64,000 nt of DNA from Acidobacteriota bacterium (GTDB lineage Bacteria; Acidobacteriota; Terriglobia; Bryobacterales; UBA6623), in the NCBI GenBank assembly GCA_016125275.1, contig WGMB01000010.1, positions 62,001 to 126,000 on the forward strand, read 5' to 3'. This document shows, piece after piece, positions 40,268 to 48,712 of the stretch. A program made the position numbers and the translations under genes. Position 1 is the first letter of the stretch. Each line of letters starts with the position of its first letter. Under the pieces are notes generated by a model that searched no databases, was not told where the DNA came from, and saw only the letters and a program-made list of their open reading frames with translations.

Positions 40268-43054
40268 CTAGAACGAGTAGGTGGTGCCGACGCTATAGGT
40301 CCGGCCCAATCGAAAACTGCGCTGGGTGATGTCTGCCTGGATCCACTGGTAGTGGTTGTCGGTCAGGTTCTCCGCGGTGAACCGCATGTTCCAGCGGCCG
40401 TCTTCACGGAAGCTGTACTGATAGACGAAATCCAGGAAGGTATTGCCCTGCTGGTAGACATCCGGCAGGCCGAGCGCACCGACATCGGTGATGCGCCGCG
40501 AAACGTGGTTGACGTAGAAGCGAGCGTTACTGCGCCAGCGAGGCTTGAGCCACTCGGTGATGAGGTTGTACACCACCTTCGACTGGCCCATCATGGGGCG
40601 CTGGAGCGACGTGAGCAGGTTGCGCTGGGCTTCGCCGAGCTGCACCTGGGAGTCGACCAGGGTCAGGTTCGCCTGAACGTTGAACTGCGCCAGCTTCGGG
40701 TTCAGCACCGCCAGGCTGCGGCGTAGCTCGAACTCGACGCCCTGGTTGGTGCCCCCGGCGGCGTTGATGTAGCTCTGCCGCAAGTCTCCGGTCGTCGGCT
40801 GAATGGTGACCTCGATCGGGTTCGTGAAGTCCTTGTAGAAGTAGCTGGCCGCCACGAGCTGGCTGCCCCCGAAGAAGTGCTCCCAGCGCGCGTCGAAGTT
40901 CTTGATCTTGGCGCGAACCAGGTTCGGGTTACCGGCGAAGCTGTAGCCGCCGAGCACGTTCACGAAATCGAACGGAGACAGCTCGCGGAAGTCCGGGCGC
41001 GAGAGCGTCTCGCTATAGCCGAACCGCAGGTTCGACTTCGGGCTGAGCGCGTAGATCACGTTGACGCCCGGCAGGGGATCGCGATTCGCCAGCGTGGAGA
41101 CCGCCGGCACCGCTCCGGGGATCAGCGGGTCGAGCGTCTCGACGTCGATGACCGCGTCTTCCACGCGGACGCCGCCCACAACGCGCCACTTGGCCCCGAA
41201 CGACAGGTCCACCATGGCGTAGCCGGCGTAAACGTCCATCGCCGCCGTGTACTGGTCGGTGCCGCGGGTGTTCTCGCGAATCTGGAACAGATCCGGCGTG
41301 ATGTTCTCCGGCGCGAACAGCTCGTCGCTCGGCGCCGTCAAGTCGAGTTGCGACAGCCGCAGCGGAACGAAGCGGAAGCGGCGGGCGGCGAAGTCGCGGT
41401 CGCGGAAGGTTCCGCGGAAGCCGACTTCGACCTTGCCGCTGAAGCCCTTGCCGTAGAACGGCGTCGCCCAACTGGCCTGCGGCTCGATGATGTGGTCGGT
41501 CAGGTAGTTGTAGAAGCGAGTGCCCGACTGCGGCGAAGCCAAGTACGGCGTGGTGCCGTCCGGGCGCAGCGTGCGCACCACCTCGCGGAAGTCCGGCTCG
41601 TCGCGCTTGCTGGTCGAGTAGGTGAGCTGCCAGGTGAACAGGCTGTTGTGCAGCCGGTTGAAGGAGTGCTGCCCTTCCAGACCGGTGGAGACCAGCGAGC
41701 GCTCAACCCAGCGCAGGCGCTGGTCTTGGATGACGGTGTCGATGCCGCCGTTGAGGCCGCTGAATGTCCGCGCCTCCTTGTCGGTCTCGCGTGTCAGGGT
41801 GTTGCGGAAGATCAGCTTGTGCGACGGGTTGATCGAGTACGCCAGGTTCATCACGCCGCCCAACCGCACCGACTCGGAGTCGGCCACGTAGTCGGGGTAG
41901 TCGGTGAAGATGGCTGCGTTGCCGCCGCCGGTGTTGACCAGGTAGCGCAGCAGCTCGGACTGGCGCTGGAGCTTGTTGGTGAAGGTGATCGCGCCGACCA
42001 CGCCCAGCTTGCCCCAGGTGTTGCCGCCCGCAATCGAGTAGCCCACGGTGGGCCGCACGCTGTCCTGCGGCACGGGCTGCCAGTTGTTGGGGAACGCGCG
42101 GCCGATCTCTTGGAACTCTTGGGGCGTGAAGGCGCCCGGGAAGACGCGCCCGTCCTGCGGCACCAACGACGGCAGGTCGCGGGTTCCGTCATCGAAGCCG
42201 AAGAAGTCGCGCGAGCCGCCGCGATAGGTGTCGCCCGGCTTGAACGTCGTCCGGGAGTTGAAACCGATGGTCGTGCCGACCGTGAAGATCTTCTGCCGCG
42301 GGAACTCGACGGTCTCGAGCTTCACCACTCCGCCGGCGAACTCGCCAGGCATGTCCGGCGTGTAGGTCTTGAGAACCTTCACGTCGTTGAGCAAGCTGGC
42401 CGGAAACAGGTCCAGCGGAACCACGCGGCGCTCGGGCTCGGTCGTCGGCAGCATCGCGTTGTTGAGCATCGTGCTGCTGTAGCGCTCGCCCAGACCGCGG
42501 ACGTAGACGTAGCCGCCTTCCACCACCGAGACGCCCGTGACCTTCTCGACCGCGCCGGCAGCGTCCGAAGCTGTCGAGTTCTTGATCTCTTCGTGCGAGA
42601 TGCCGTCGCTCACCACGGGGGCGAGCTTGCGTTCTGCGATGAGCGCCTCGGCCGTCGCCGTCGACGCTTCCACGGTGGCGACGACCTCCACGGTCGTCAC
42701 CTCGGTCTCGGTGGATAACACCACGCTGCCGTCGGCGATTTCGCCGGCCGTCACGACGATGCCTTCCACCTTGGCCGGCAGGAACTTCTCCGCCGTGACG
42801 GTGACCGAATAGGTCCCCGGCGCCAGATTGAAGCGATACGTGCCGTCCAGGTCCGTCCGCGAATTGTTGTCCGTCTGGCCGTCCAGCGATACCTGGGCCC
42901 CGCGAATCGGCTCCCCCGTATTGGCGTCGAAGACGAAGCCGAGGATGGAGCCTTGTCCGGCGGGCTGCCCGGAGGCTTGGTCCGGCAGCAAGAACCCCGC
43001 GCACAGCAGCACAAGCGCCGCGAAAGGGGTTCGCAATGAAATAGGTCGAATCAT
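40268..43054 (-). CDS. TonB-dependent receptor
   Basis: 928-residue outer-membrane receptor. Signal peptide (FAALVLLCAGFLLPDQASG); carboxypeptidase-regulatory-like domain (GSILGFVFDANTGEPIRGAQ, LDGTYRFNLAPGTYSVTVTA); plug with the hallmark SDGISHEEIKNSTASDAAGA, VYVRGLGERYSSTMLNNAML and PASLLNDVKVLKTYTPDMPG, EFAGGVVKLET; then the barrel, ending in Phe (GRTYSVGTTYSF) as outer-membrane barrels do. The plug motifs place it in the family whose gene usually adjoins the beta-helix protein. Ligand unknown. It lies between the TIGR03437 gene (57 bases) and the beta-helix gene (54 bases). Confidence 0.92.
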   Translation of the reverse strand: MIRPISLRTPFAALVLLCAGFLLPDQASGQPAGQGSILGFVFDANTGEPIRGAQVSLDGQTDNNSRTDLDGTYRFNLAPGTYSVTVTAEKFLPAKVEGIVVTAGEIADGSVVLSTETEVTTVEVVATVEASTATAEALIAERKLAPVVSDGISHEEIKNSTASDAAGAVEKVTGVSVVEGGYVYVRGLGERYSSTMLNNAMLPTTEPERRVVPLDLFPASLLNDVKVLKTYTPDMPGEFAGGVVKLETVEFPRQKIFTVGTTIGFNSRTTFKPGDTYRGGSRDFFGFDDGTRDLPSLVPQDGRVFPGAFTPQEFQEIGRAFPNNWQPVPQDSVRPTVGYSIAGGNTWGKLGVVGAITFTNKLQRQSELLRYLVNTGGGNAAIFTDYPDYVADSESVRLGGVMNLAYSINPSHKLIFRNTLTRETDKEARTFSGLNGGIDTVIQDQRLRWVERSLVSTGLEGQHSFNRLHNSLFTWQLTYSTSKRDEPDFREVVRTLRPDGTTPYLASPQSGTRFYNYLTDHIIEPQASWATPFYGKGFSGKVEVGFRGTFRDRDFAARRFRFVPLRLSQLDLTAPSDELFAPENITPDLFQIRENTRGTDQYTAAMDVYAGYAMVDLSFGAKWRVVGGVRVEDAVIDVETLDPLIPGAVPAVSTLANRDPLPGVNVIYALSPKSNLRFGYSETLSRPDFRELSPFDFVNVLGGYSFAGNPNLVRAKIKNFDARWEHFFGGSQLVAASYFYKDFTNPIEVTIQPTTGDLRQSYINAAGGTNQGVEFELRRSLAVLNPKLAQFNVQANLTLVDSQVQLGEAQRNLLTSLQRPMMGQSKVVYNLITEWLKPRWRSNARFYVNHVSRRITDVGALGLPDVYQQGNTFLDFVYQYSFREDGRWNMRFTAENLTDNHYQWIQADITQRSFRLGRTYSVGTTYSF

Positions 43055-43111
43055 ATACAGCTTGGTTCTCGAGAGATCGGTCGGGCGCCGGTTCCTTGGG
43101 TCCGGGGGCGC

Positions 43112-43897
43112 TTAGCGAGCCACCCAGAAGGAGACCGCGTTGGTCTTCAGGCCGGAGACTTCGGCCTGCAGGGTCACCTGGCCGTCGACGAACGTCACAT
43201 CGGGAACCGTGACGTTGAGCTGCCAGGCGTTGACCAGGGTCGGGGCCAAACCGCTGAACAGGACTTCGGCTTCGGCCACCGAGACGTAGACCGTCGTGTC
43301 CGACGAGGTGTTGATCAGGCGGTCGCTGGGGGCCGGCGCGCCGTCGTCGGGCAGCTCGGAGAAGTCCGCGCCGATGCCGTAGGCGACGATCACTTCACCC
43401 GGCGCGGCCGGATTTTGCTCGCTGTTGAGCGTGCCGTCCTGGTTGAGGATGGCGCCCGGCTTGGCGACGTCGCCCGGGTTGATCGACAGCAGGCCGGGGC
43501 TGATCGGGAAGACCTGCAGCGAGCCTTCATAGATGTTCATGCCCGAGACCGTGATGCGCAGCGTCATGCGGCCTTCCGGCGTGCCCTTGGGAACCAGGAA
43601 GTTGATCTGCGTGGGGCCGACGTAGCTCATCGGAGCCGCCGCGTCGTTGACGAATACCTGCACGCCTCCGAGCGTGGTCGGGAACGGAACCGCGTCGGCA
43701 AAGGAGGCCGTGGTCACGCCCATCGAGGCGAAGTCGCCGAACGAGGTCGCCCAGCAACCCGGCGCCAACGGGAACTGCGCGCTGAACGAGGCGGCATTGG
43801 TCGTCGCAACCTGCGTGAGTTGCGCGCTCAACGGGAGCCCGAGGGCGAGGAAGGCCAAGATGGAAATCGAGATACGCAAAGCGAGGTTCTTTTTCAT
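43112..43897 (-). CDS. Secreted TIGR03437-type protein
   Basis: 261 residues with signal peptide (ISISILAFLALGLPLSAQ). The mature protein is the TIGR03437 type expanded in Solibacter and relatives: TTNAASFSAQFPLAPGCWAT, PTTLGGVQVFVNDAAAPMSY, VGPTQINFLVPKGTPEGRMT and PAAPGEVIVAYGIGADF followed by a final VTLQAEVSGLKTNAVSFWV. It reads as beta-sandwich surface modules; function unknown. It is the first gene of the TonB receptor / beta-helix group. ATG 43897 is chosen for the signal peptide. No other TIGR03437 protein appears in the window. Confidence 0.88.
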   Translation of the reverse strand: MKKNLALRISISILAFLALGLPLSAQLTQVATTNAASFSAQFPLAPGCWATSFGDFASMGVTTASFADAVPFPTTLGGVQVFVNDAAAPMSYVGPTQINFLVPKGTPEGRMTLRITVSGMNIYEGSLQVFPISPGLLSINPGDVAKPGAILNQDGTLNSEQNPAAPGEVIVAYGIGADFSELPDDGAPAPSDRLINTSSDTTVYVSVAEAEVLFSGLAPTLVNAWQLNVTVPDVTFVDGQVTLQAEVSGLKTNAVSFWVAR

Positions 43898-44056
43898 GGA
43901 ATTCACCGGGTGAGAGCGCGCCAATTCGCGAGTTTGCTACTTCGGCGCCGAATAGGGTTGGAGCGCGAAAGAGAGCGCTCCCGCCATACCCTGCGGCCAG
44001 CTTGGAAACTCCAAGCTACCGACCAGCGAGTTGGGTTTCTGTAACGACTGGTTGAA

Positions 44057-44090
44057 GCTTTGGTTAAGATCCAAAGCGTTCGCGTTAAGG
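44057..44090. promoter_or_regulatory. Palindrome and repeated GTTAAG upstream of the TonB cassette
   Basis: GCTTTGG (44057-44063) and CCAAAGC (44071-44077) are perfect inverted repeats with a seven-base loop. GTTAAG occurs at 44063 and again at 44084, 21 bases apart (two helical turns), a layout used by OmpR/PhoB-type regulators; such a regulator is encoded next door. The site is 160 bases before the TIGR03437 start. Confidence 0.4.
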
Positions 44091-44121
44091 GTCGAGGGAG
44101 CCTTTGCCTAGGGAGAAGGTC

Positions 44122-44808
44122 TTAGGCGCCGCGGTCGTCGAAGGTGTATCCGACGCCGCGCATGGAGCGAATCCAGCGGGGGTTTGCAGGGTCTTTTTCG
44201 AGCTTATTCCGCAATCGAACGATGTAGGCGTCGACGGTCCGCTCGAGCACGTCGCGGCGGTCGCCCCACACCGCGTCGAGCAGCCGCTCGCGCCGAAACA
44301 CCTGCCCCGGGTGCCGCATCAGGTGCTCGAGCAAGCGGAACTCCGTGGCGGTCAGCGCCACCGGATCGCCATCGAGCTTCACGGTGTATTGGCTGCGGTG
44401 CAGCTCCAGCGGCCCCGAGCGGAGCACGTCGCCGTCTTCGGGCTTGGCCCGCAGGTGGATCTTCACGCGGGCCGCCAGCTCCCGCACCGAGAACGGCTTG
44501 ACGATGTAGTCGTTGCCCCCGATCTCGAGCCCCAGCACGCGGTCGGTCTCGCTGCCCAGCGCCGTTAGGAAGATCACCGGAGTCTGCCGCAAACCCTGGT
44601 CAGCCCGCACCAACCGGCAAATTTCGATGCCGTCGCCTTCGGGCAGCAGCACGTCCAGGACGACCAAGTCCGGCTTGGCGGAGCGCAGGAAGGGAAGCGC
44701 CCCCGCAGCAGTGCGCTGACCGACGACCTCGTGGCCCTGCTGCCGGAGCGTGTGTTCGACGAGCTCGTAGAGATCCCTGTCGTCTTCGATGAGCGCGACT
44801 TTGGCCAC
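44122..44808 (-). CDS. OmpR/PhoB-type response regulator
   Basis: 228 residues: receiver domain with D52 as phosphoacceptor (VVLDVLLPEGDG), acidic pair E8-D9-D10, and K in YIVKPFSVREL; C-terminal winged-helix domain with LTATEFRLLEHLMRHPG, VFRRERLLDAVWG, and ERTVDAYIVRLRNKLEKDP. No histidine kinase gene is adjacent, so it is an orphan here. It lies upstream of the TonB cassette on the same strand, and the 224-base gap between them carries possible operator repeats, so it may regulate the cassette (inference). Confidence 0.92.
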   Translation of the reverse strand: MAKVALIEDDRDLYELVEHTLRQQGHEVVGQRTAAGALPFLRSAKPDLVVLDVLLPEGDGIEICRLVRADQGLRQTPVIFLTALGSETDRVLGLEIGGNDYIVKPFSVRELAARVKIHLRAKPEDGDVLRSGPLELHRSQYTVKLDGDPVALTATEFRLLEHLMRHPGQVFRRERLLDAVWGDRRDVLERTVDAYIVRLRNKLEKDPANPRWIRSMRGVGYTFDDRGA

Positions 44809-44936
44809 TCGCTTCCTTGGTTACTGTAGCGAGAATAAGCAGACGCCAGCGTGAAGACTCGATGAATTGCGGCGACGGAGCCGGAGCCGCTACGGTCGGT
44901 GGGCCGCCGGTTGGGAGCCGCCCGCGCCCCCCGTGG

Positions 44937-44942
44937 TATTCT
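44937..44942 (+). promoter_or_regulatory. TATTCT -10 box before the AIM24 gene
   Basis: TATTCT ten bases before the ATG at 44953, no Shine-Dalgarno between; supports the start that places the zinc ribbon at the N-terminus. Confidence 0.5.
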
Positions 44943-44952
44943 GGCGGGCGTC

Positions 44953-45834
44953 ATGCCATTTTGCAGCAATTGTGGTTCCCAACTCCCCGAAGGGTCTGCC
45001 TTCTGCAGCAACTGCGGCGCGCGGCAAGGCGCGGGCGGCTCGGTCACCCCGACTTCCGTCCCGGTCGTGAGCTCCGAACCGTTGGACTATGACATCGAAG
45101 GCGACAACCTGCAGATCATCCGCGTCCGGCTCAAGCCCGGTCAGGAGCTGATCGCGGAAGCGGGCAAGATGGTCTACAAGACGCCCAGCGTCGAGTGGCA
45201 GACAAAGATGACCGGCGAGGGGATCGGCCAGAAGCTCTTCGGCGCCCTCAAGCGCAAGCTCACCGGCGAATCGCTGTTCCTCACGCACTTCCGCCTCAGC
45301 GGCGCCAAGGGCGAGGTCGGCTTTGCGGGAGACTTCCCCGGACGCATCCAGGCCTTCGAGCTCGGAGCCGGGCAAGCCGTACTCGTCCAGCGCGACGGCT
45401 TTGTGGCCGCCGAGGCCTCGGTCACGCTCGACATCGCCTTTACCAAGAAGATCGGCGCCGGGCTGTTTGGCGGCGAAGGCTTCATCCTGCAGAAGCTCAC
45501 CGGCCCGGGGACGGCCTTCATTCACGGCGGCGGCGACTTCGTCGAGTTCACCTTGGGCTCGGGCGAGTCGTTGCAGATCGACACCGGTTGCGTGGTGGCC
45601 TTCGACGAGTCGGTCAGCTACGACGTCCAGTTCGCCGGCGGCATCGCCTCGAGCATCTTTGGCGGCGAGGGCCTGTTCCTGGCCACTTTGACCGGCCCGG
45701 GGCGGGCGATCATCCAAACCATGACCTTGTCGAAGCTGCGCCGGGAGCTGGGCGGCGGTGTGGGCGCGAAGACCGGCGGCGGCGAGGCCCACGGCCTGGA
45801 GACGCTCACCAACTTCTTCGGCAGCAGCGACTGA
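44953..45834 (+). CDS. Zinc-ribbon AIM24/TIGR00266-family protein
   Basis: 293 residues. Zinc ribbon at the N-terminus (C4-S-N-C7, C18-S-N-C21), a Ser/Thr/Pro linker and an AIM24 domain (about 45-270): LRLKPGQELIAEAGKMVYK (as RVRLKPGQELIAEAGKMVY), LFLTHFRLSGAKGEVGFAG, FVAAEASVTLDIAFTKKIGA, FGGEGFILQKLTGPGTAFIHG (in parts) and VAFDESVSYDVQFAGGIAS. The family forms beta-sandwich trimers; bacterial function unsettled. Converges with the SET gene 13 bases downstream. Confidence 0.88.
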   Translation: MPFCSNCGSQLPEGSAFCSNCGARQGAGGSVTPTSVPVVSSEPLDYDIEGDNLQIIRVRLKPGQELIAEAGKMVYKTPSVEWQTKMTGEGIGQKLFGALKRKLTGESLFLTHFRLSGAKGEVGFAGDFPGRIQAFELGAGQAVLVQRDGFVAAEASVTLDIAFTKKIGAGLFGGEGFILQKLTGPGTAFIHGGGDFVEFTLGSGESLQIDTGCVVAFDESVSYDVQFAGGIASSIFGGEGLFLATLTGPGRAIIQTMTLSKLRRELGGGVGAKTGGGEAHGLETLTNFFGSSD

Positions 45835-45846
45835 TCGCCGCTGACC

Positions 45847-46194
45847 CTAATCCACCCCTTCCCACTCGTCGCCGTAGTGGAAGGTGATCTCGTCTCCGAC
45901 GCGGATGGTGCGTAGGGCGTAGAGCTCGGGTCCGTCGAAACCCGCATTGGGCTGCGAGCTGTGATTCAGGTAGCGGAGCTCGTTTTGGCCGTCGATGCCG
46001 CGCCAGACGCCGTCTCCGTCATCCACCCAGAGGACGTAGCGGGCGTCGGTCATCGTCGCCGGCCCCTCGTAGGAGCCGATGAAGGCCCCCTTGCGAATCT
46101 GTCGGCGGGCGAAGCAGCCCTTGCCGTGAATCGGGCTCGGCTTGGACTCGACCCACTGCGAGAGGTCGGGGCGCTGGCGGACTGATTGGGGCAC
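45847..46194 (-). CDS. Small SET-domain protein
   Basis: 115 residues, essentially one minimal SET domain: KPSPIHGKGCFARRQIRKG, FIGSYEGP, the AdoMet/pseudoknot motif ELRYLNHSSQPNAGF, and GDEITFHYGDEW with the catalytic-site Tyr. SET proteins are lysine methyltransferases; bacterial targets are largely unknown. The start is not certain: GTG 46194 is preferred because a TAAATT box lies eight bases before it; the frame is open further upstream but only by overlapping ribF. Last gene of the DUF1844-MBL-ribF group. Confidence 0.72.
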   Translation of the reverse strand: MPQSVRQRPDLSQWVESKPSPIHGKGCFARRQIRKGAFIGSYEGPATMTDARYVLWVDDGDGVWRGIDGQNELRYLNHSSQPNAGFDGPELYALRTIRVGDEITFHYGDEWEGVD

Positions 46195-46202
46195 GGTTTC
46201 CC

Positions 46203-46208
46203 AATTTA
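46203..46208 (-). promoter_or_regulatory. TAAATT box before the SET gene
   Basis: TAAATT on the minus strand, eight bases before GTG 46194, in the 50-base gap after ribF. Confidence 0.35.
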
Positions 46209-46244
46209 GCAGGCCGTCGGGCGCCCTTAGCGTGTCGGCGTCGT

Positions 46245-47195
46245 TCAGGCCGGGGCCGGATTCAGCCGGCGGAAATAGCGCTGCGCCGCGGCGGCGTCTG
46301 CCAGGATCTGGCCCTTGAGGGCTTCGGCCGAGGCGAAGGTGCGCTCGTCGCGCAACCGATGCAGGAAGCAGACCTGCAGGCGGCGGGGAGCGCTTCCGTT
46401 CAGCGGCGCCAGCAGGTGGGTCTCGACGGAGCGCTCGCTCGGACCGAAGGTGGGCCGGTAGCCCACGTTGGAGACAGCCGGCCAGGCGTGGCCCCTCTCC
46501 AGATCCAGGGCCTGGGTCACGTAAACCCCGTCCCTCGGCAGCAGCTCCGTGTCCGGAGCGATGTTGAGCGTGGGGACGGTGTGCCTCGCTCCGATGCCGC
46601 GACCCGCCACGACGTCGCCGCGGAGGCGAAAGGAGCGGCCCAAGAGCTTGCGTGCCAGACCGACCGAACCGGCGTCCACGGCTTCCCGCACACGGCTGCT
46701 GCTCACCAGCTCTCCTCCGATCTCCAGAGGCTCCACCGATTCCACGCCGAAGCCCAGCTCCAGCCCCAGAGACCGTAGGGTGGAGATGTCGCCGGCGTGC
46801 CGGGAGCCGAAGCGAAAATTCTCGCCCACCACCACCCAGCGCGCCTGCAAGCCGTCCACCAGCGCGCCACGCGCAAACTCTTCCGGAGACTGCCGCATCA
46901 GCTCTTGGTCGAAGCGCAGCACAACCGCCAGATCCAGGCCGATCTCCTCGAACAGGTCCAGCCGCTCGTCGATGGTCGTCATCACGCGCGGCGCCTGCTC
47001 GGGACGGATCACGCGCACCGGATGCGGGTCGAACGTCAGGGCCGCGGCCGCCCAGCCGTTGCGCCGGGCCTGCTCGATGGCGCGCTCCAGAATCAGGCGG
47101 TGCCCCTTGTGCACGCCGTCGAAGTTGCCGATCGTCACGGCGCACGGACCCAGCCCGCGCGGCGCCGGGCCGGAGCCCTGGATGAGCCGCTGCAT
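46245..47195 (-). CDS. ribF: Bifunctional riboflavin kinase / FAD synthetase
   Basis: 316 residues. N-terminal FAD synthetase with VTIGNFDGVHKGHRLIL and the conserved DGLQARWVVVGENFRFG block (20 at most shown as VVVGENFRFG); C-terminal riboflavin kinase with LLGRSFRLRGDVVAGRGIGA, DGVYVTQAL, SNVGYRPTFG and VETHLL. The kinase G-F-P-T-A-N loop is here T-V-P-T-L-N, a mild departure. Makes FMN and FAD, and so supports LpdA and other flavoenzymes here. Its ATG overlaps the stop of the MBL-fold gene by one base. Confidence 0.93.
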   Translation of the reverse strand: MQRLIQGSGPAPRGLGPCAVTIGNFDGVHKGHRLILERAIEQARRNGWAAAALTFDPHPVRVIRPEQAPRVMTTIDERLDLFEEIGLDLAVVLRFDQELMRQSPEEFARGALVDGLQARWVVVGENFRFGSRHAGDISTLRSLGLELGFGVESVEPLEIGGELVSSSRVREAVDAGSVGLARKLLGRSFRLRGDVVAGRGIGARHTVPTLNIAPDTELLPRDGVYVTQALDLERGHAWPAVSNVGYRPTFGPSERSVETHLLAPLNGSAPRRLQVCFLHRLRDERTFASAEALKGQILADAAAAQRYFRRLNPAPA

Positions 47196-48004
47196 CAGTC
47201 GCGCGCTCCCGAGGTCTCCACCACCAGGCCGTCGTAGGCCAGCTCGATCCCGTCCGGCAGCGCGGCGGTGGTCTCGGCGTGCGGCAGGTCGTGGCAGATG
47301 TGGGTGAAGTAGGCGCGCCGGGGCCGTATGCGGTCCACCCAGCCCAGCGCCTGGTCGACAGTGGAGTGCGAGGGATGCGGCTCCTTGCGCAAGGCGTCCA
47401 CGAACAGCACGTCCAGGCCCTCGAGCAGCGGCAGCGTCTGTTCGGGAATGTCGGACATGTCCGTCAGGTAGGCGGCGGCGCCGAAGCGGTAGCCCAGAAT
47501 CCTCTTGCGCCCATGCCAGATCGGCGCCGGGATGAACTCCAGCCCGAACAGCTCCAGCGGCTCCGCGCCCAGCGTATTGGCTTCCAGCCGCGGCAAACCG
47601 CCCGGATGCGTCTCGATCTCCTGGAAGGCGTAGGGGAACACCCGCTGCACAACCTCCAGCGTGTCCCGGTCGCCGTAGATTGGCAGCCGCTCAGTGCGTC
47701 CGTAGTTGAACGGGCGGATGTCATCCAGCCCCATGATGTGGTCCGAGTGGGCGTGGGTATAAAGGATGGCGTCGAGCGTCTTGAAGCCGGTTTCGAGCGC
47801 TTGCCGGCGGAAATCCGGCGTGGTGTCGATCACGATGTTGCGCAGTCGGCCGTCGGATTCGTAGCTCACCAGCAACGACGAGCGCTGACGACGGTCGCGG
47901 GGGTCGTCGGAATGGCAAACGGCGCACGGGCACCCGATCGTGGGTACCCCTACGCTGGTGCCTGAGCCGAGAACGGTCAGTCGAACGGGCCCGGAGATCG
48001 CCAT
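47195..48004 (-). CDS. MBL-fold metallohydrolase (PhnP-like)
   Basis: 269 residues of the metallo-beta-lactamase fold. Opening LTVLGSGTSVGVPTIGC followed by a Cys cluster (C-P-C-A-V-C) as in PhnP-type phosphodiesterases; metal motif LYTHAHSDHIMGLDDIR (H-x-H-x-D-H); later AYLTDMSDIPEQ and YFTHICHDLPHAET carry further ligands. PhnP-like enzymes hydrolyse cyclic phosphodiesters; the substrate here is unknown. Lies between DUF1844 (5-base gap) and ribF (1-base overlap), so it is co-transcribed with them. Confidence 0.85.
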   Translation of the reverse strand: MAISGPVRLTVLGSGTSVGVPTIGCPCAVCHSDDPRDRRQRSSLLVSYESDGRLRNIVIDTTPDFRRQALETGFKTLDAILYTHAHSDHIMGLDDIRPFNYGRTERLPIYGDRDTLEVVQRVFPYAFQEIETHPGGLPRLEANTLGAEPLELFGLEFIPAPIWHGRKRILGYRFGAAAYLTDMSDIPEQTLPLLEGLDVLFVDALRKEPHPSHSTVDQALGWVDRIRPRRAYFTHICHDLPHAETTAALPDGIELAYDGLVVETSGARD

Positions 48005-48009
48005 CGCGC

Positions 48010-48453
48010 TCAGGCCGCGTCGCCCCGGGAGATCTCCTGGGAGCGCTGCACGAAGCGGAAGCGCAGCTCGGTGAGGGAGTTCTCCAGCAGGCGCTGCTCA
48101 GCGAGCTCCAGATTGCCCTTGGTCTTGGTCTGGAGTACGCCCAACATGTCGATGGCGTGCCTTGCCATCGGCAGGTCGGTGCGGTCAGGCCCGCCCGCAA
48201 AGCCGAGGCTCATCTCGGCCTGCATGATCAGGGAATAGACCAGCAGCTCGAAGGAGGCCGGCGGCGGAGGGGGCGCCGTCTGTGCTTGCGGCGGCTCCTC
48301 GGCCGGATCGCCGACCGCCTCTGCTACTGGGGAATCTTCGGCTGGAGCCGAAACCTCCTCCGGAGGCGGCGCTGCCGCAGCTTCGTCGAGCGGCTCTCCA
48401 TCGGCGGAGAAGCGGCGCCGATCGCTGACCTTGAATTCCGAAGACTCGCTCAT
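48010..48453 (-). CDS. DUF1844 protein
   Basis: 147 residues. A charged, Pro/Ala/Glu-rich N-terminal half, then the DUF1844 domain in the last ~75 residues: FELLVYSLIMQAEMSLGFAG, DLPMARHAIDMLGVLQTKTK, GNLELAEQRLLENSLTELRF. The domain is small and helical; function unknown. Common in acidobacteria, and found ahead of MBL-fold genes in this window. ATG 48453 is seven bases after a TAAAAT box. Confidence 0.82.
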   Translation of the reverse strand: MSESSEFKVSDRRRFSADGEPLDEAAAAPPPEEVSAPAEDSPVAEAVGDPAEEPPQAQTAPPPPPASFELLVYSLIMQAEMSLGFAGGPDRTDLPMARHAIDMLGVLQTKTKGNLELAEQRLLENSLTELRFRFVQRSQEISRGDAA

Positions 48454-48460
48454 TCCTAGT

Positions 48461-48466
48461 ATTTTA
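48461..48466 (-). promoter_or_regulatory. TAAAAT -10 box before DUF1844 operon
   Basis: TAAAAT on the minus strand, seven bases before the ATG at 48453. Between here and 48712 I see no convincing gene. Confidence 0.5.
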
Positions 48467-48712
48467 GTCGCGCCGCGCAAGGCGGAGGGCACCCCTTTGC
48501 CGCACAACGTCGAGGCGGCGGCTTCCGCCGGCCGACAGGATGCCGCCGGGGCGTAACTGTTTTTCGGGTATGAAAATCGTTTGGATGGCCAAGGGGCTTC
48601 GAGGGCCGGCGGCGGCCAACCGCGAACTGGCCGCGGACGCGATCATGTGACCGCGGCCCCGATCCGGCCCGTCTCTCCGACAGAAGTTATTTGTTGCGAG
48701 CAGGATGCGTCG

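Noticed and set aside
48464-48712. Small frame of 60 codons downstream of dacB
   Set aside because: No ribosome site, no likeness, and it overlaps the DUF1844 promoter region; the 259-base gap appears non-coding.
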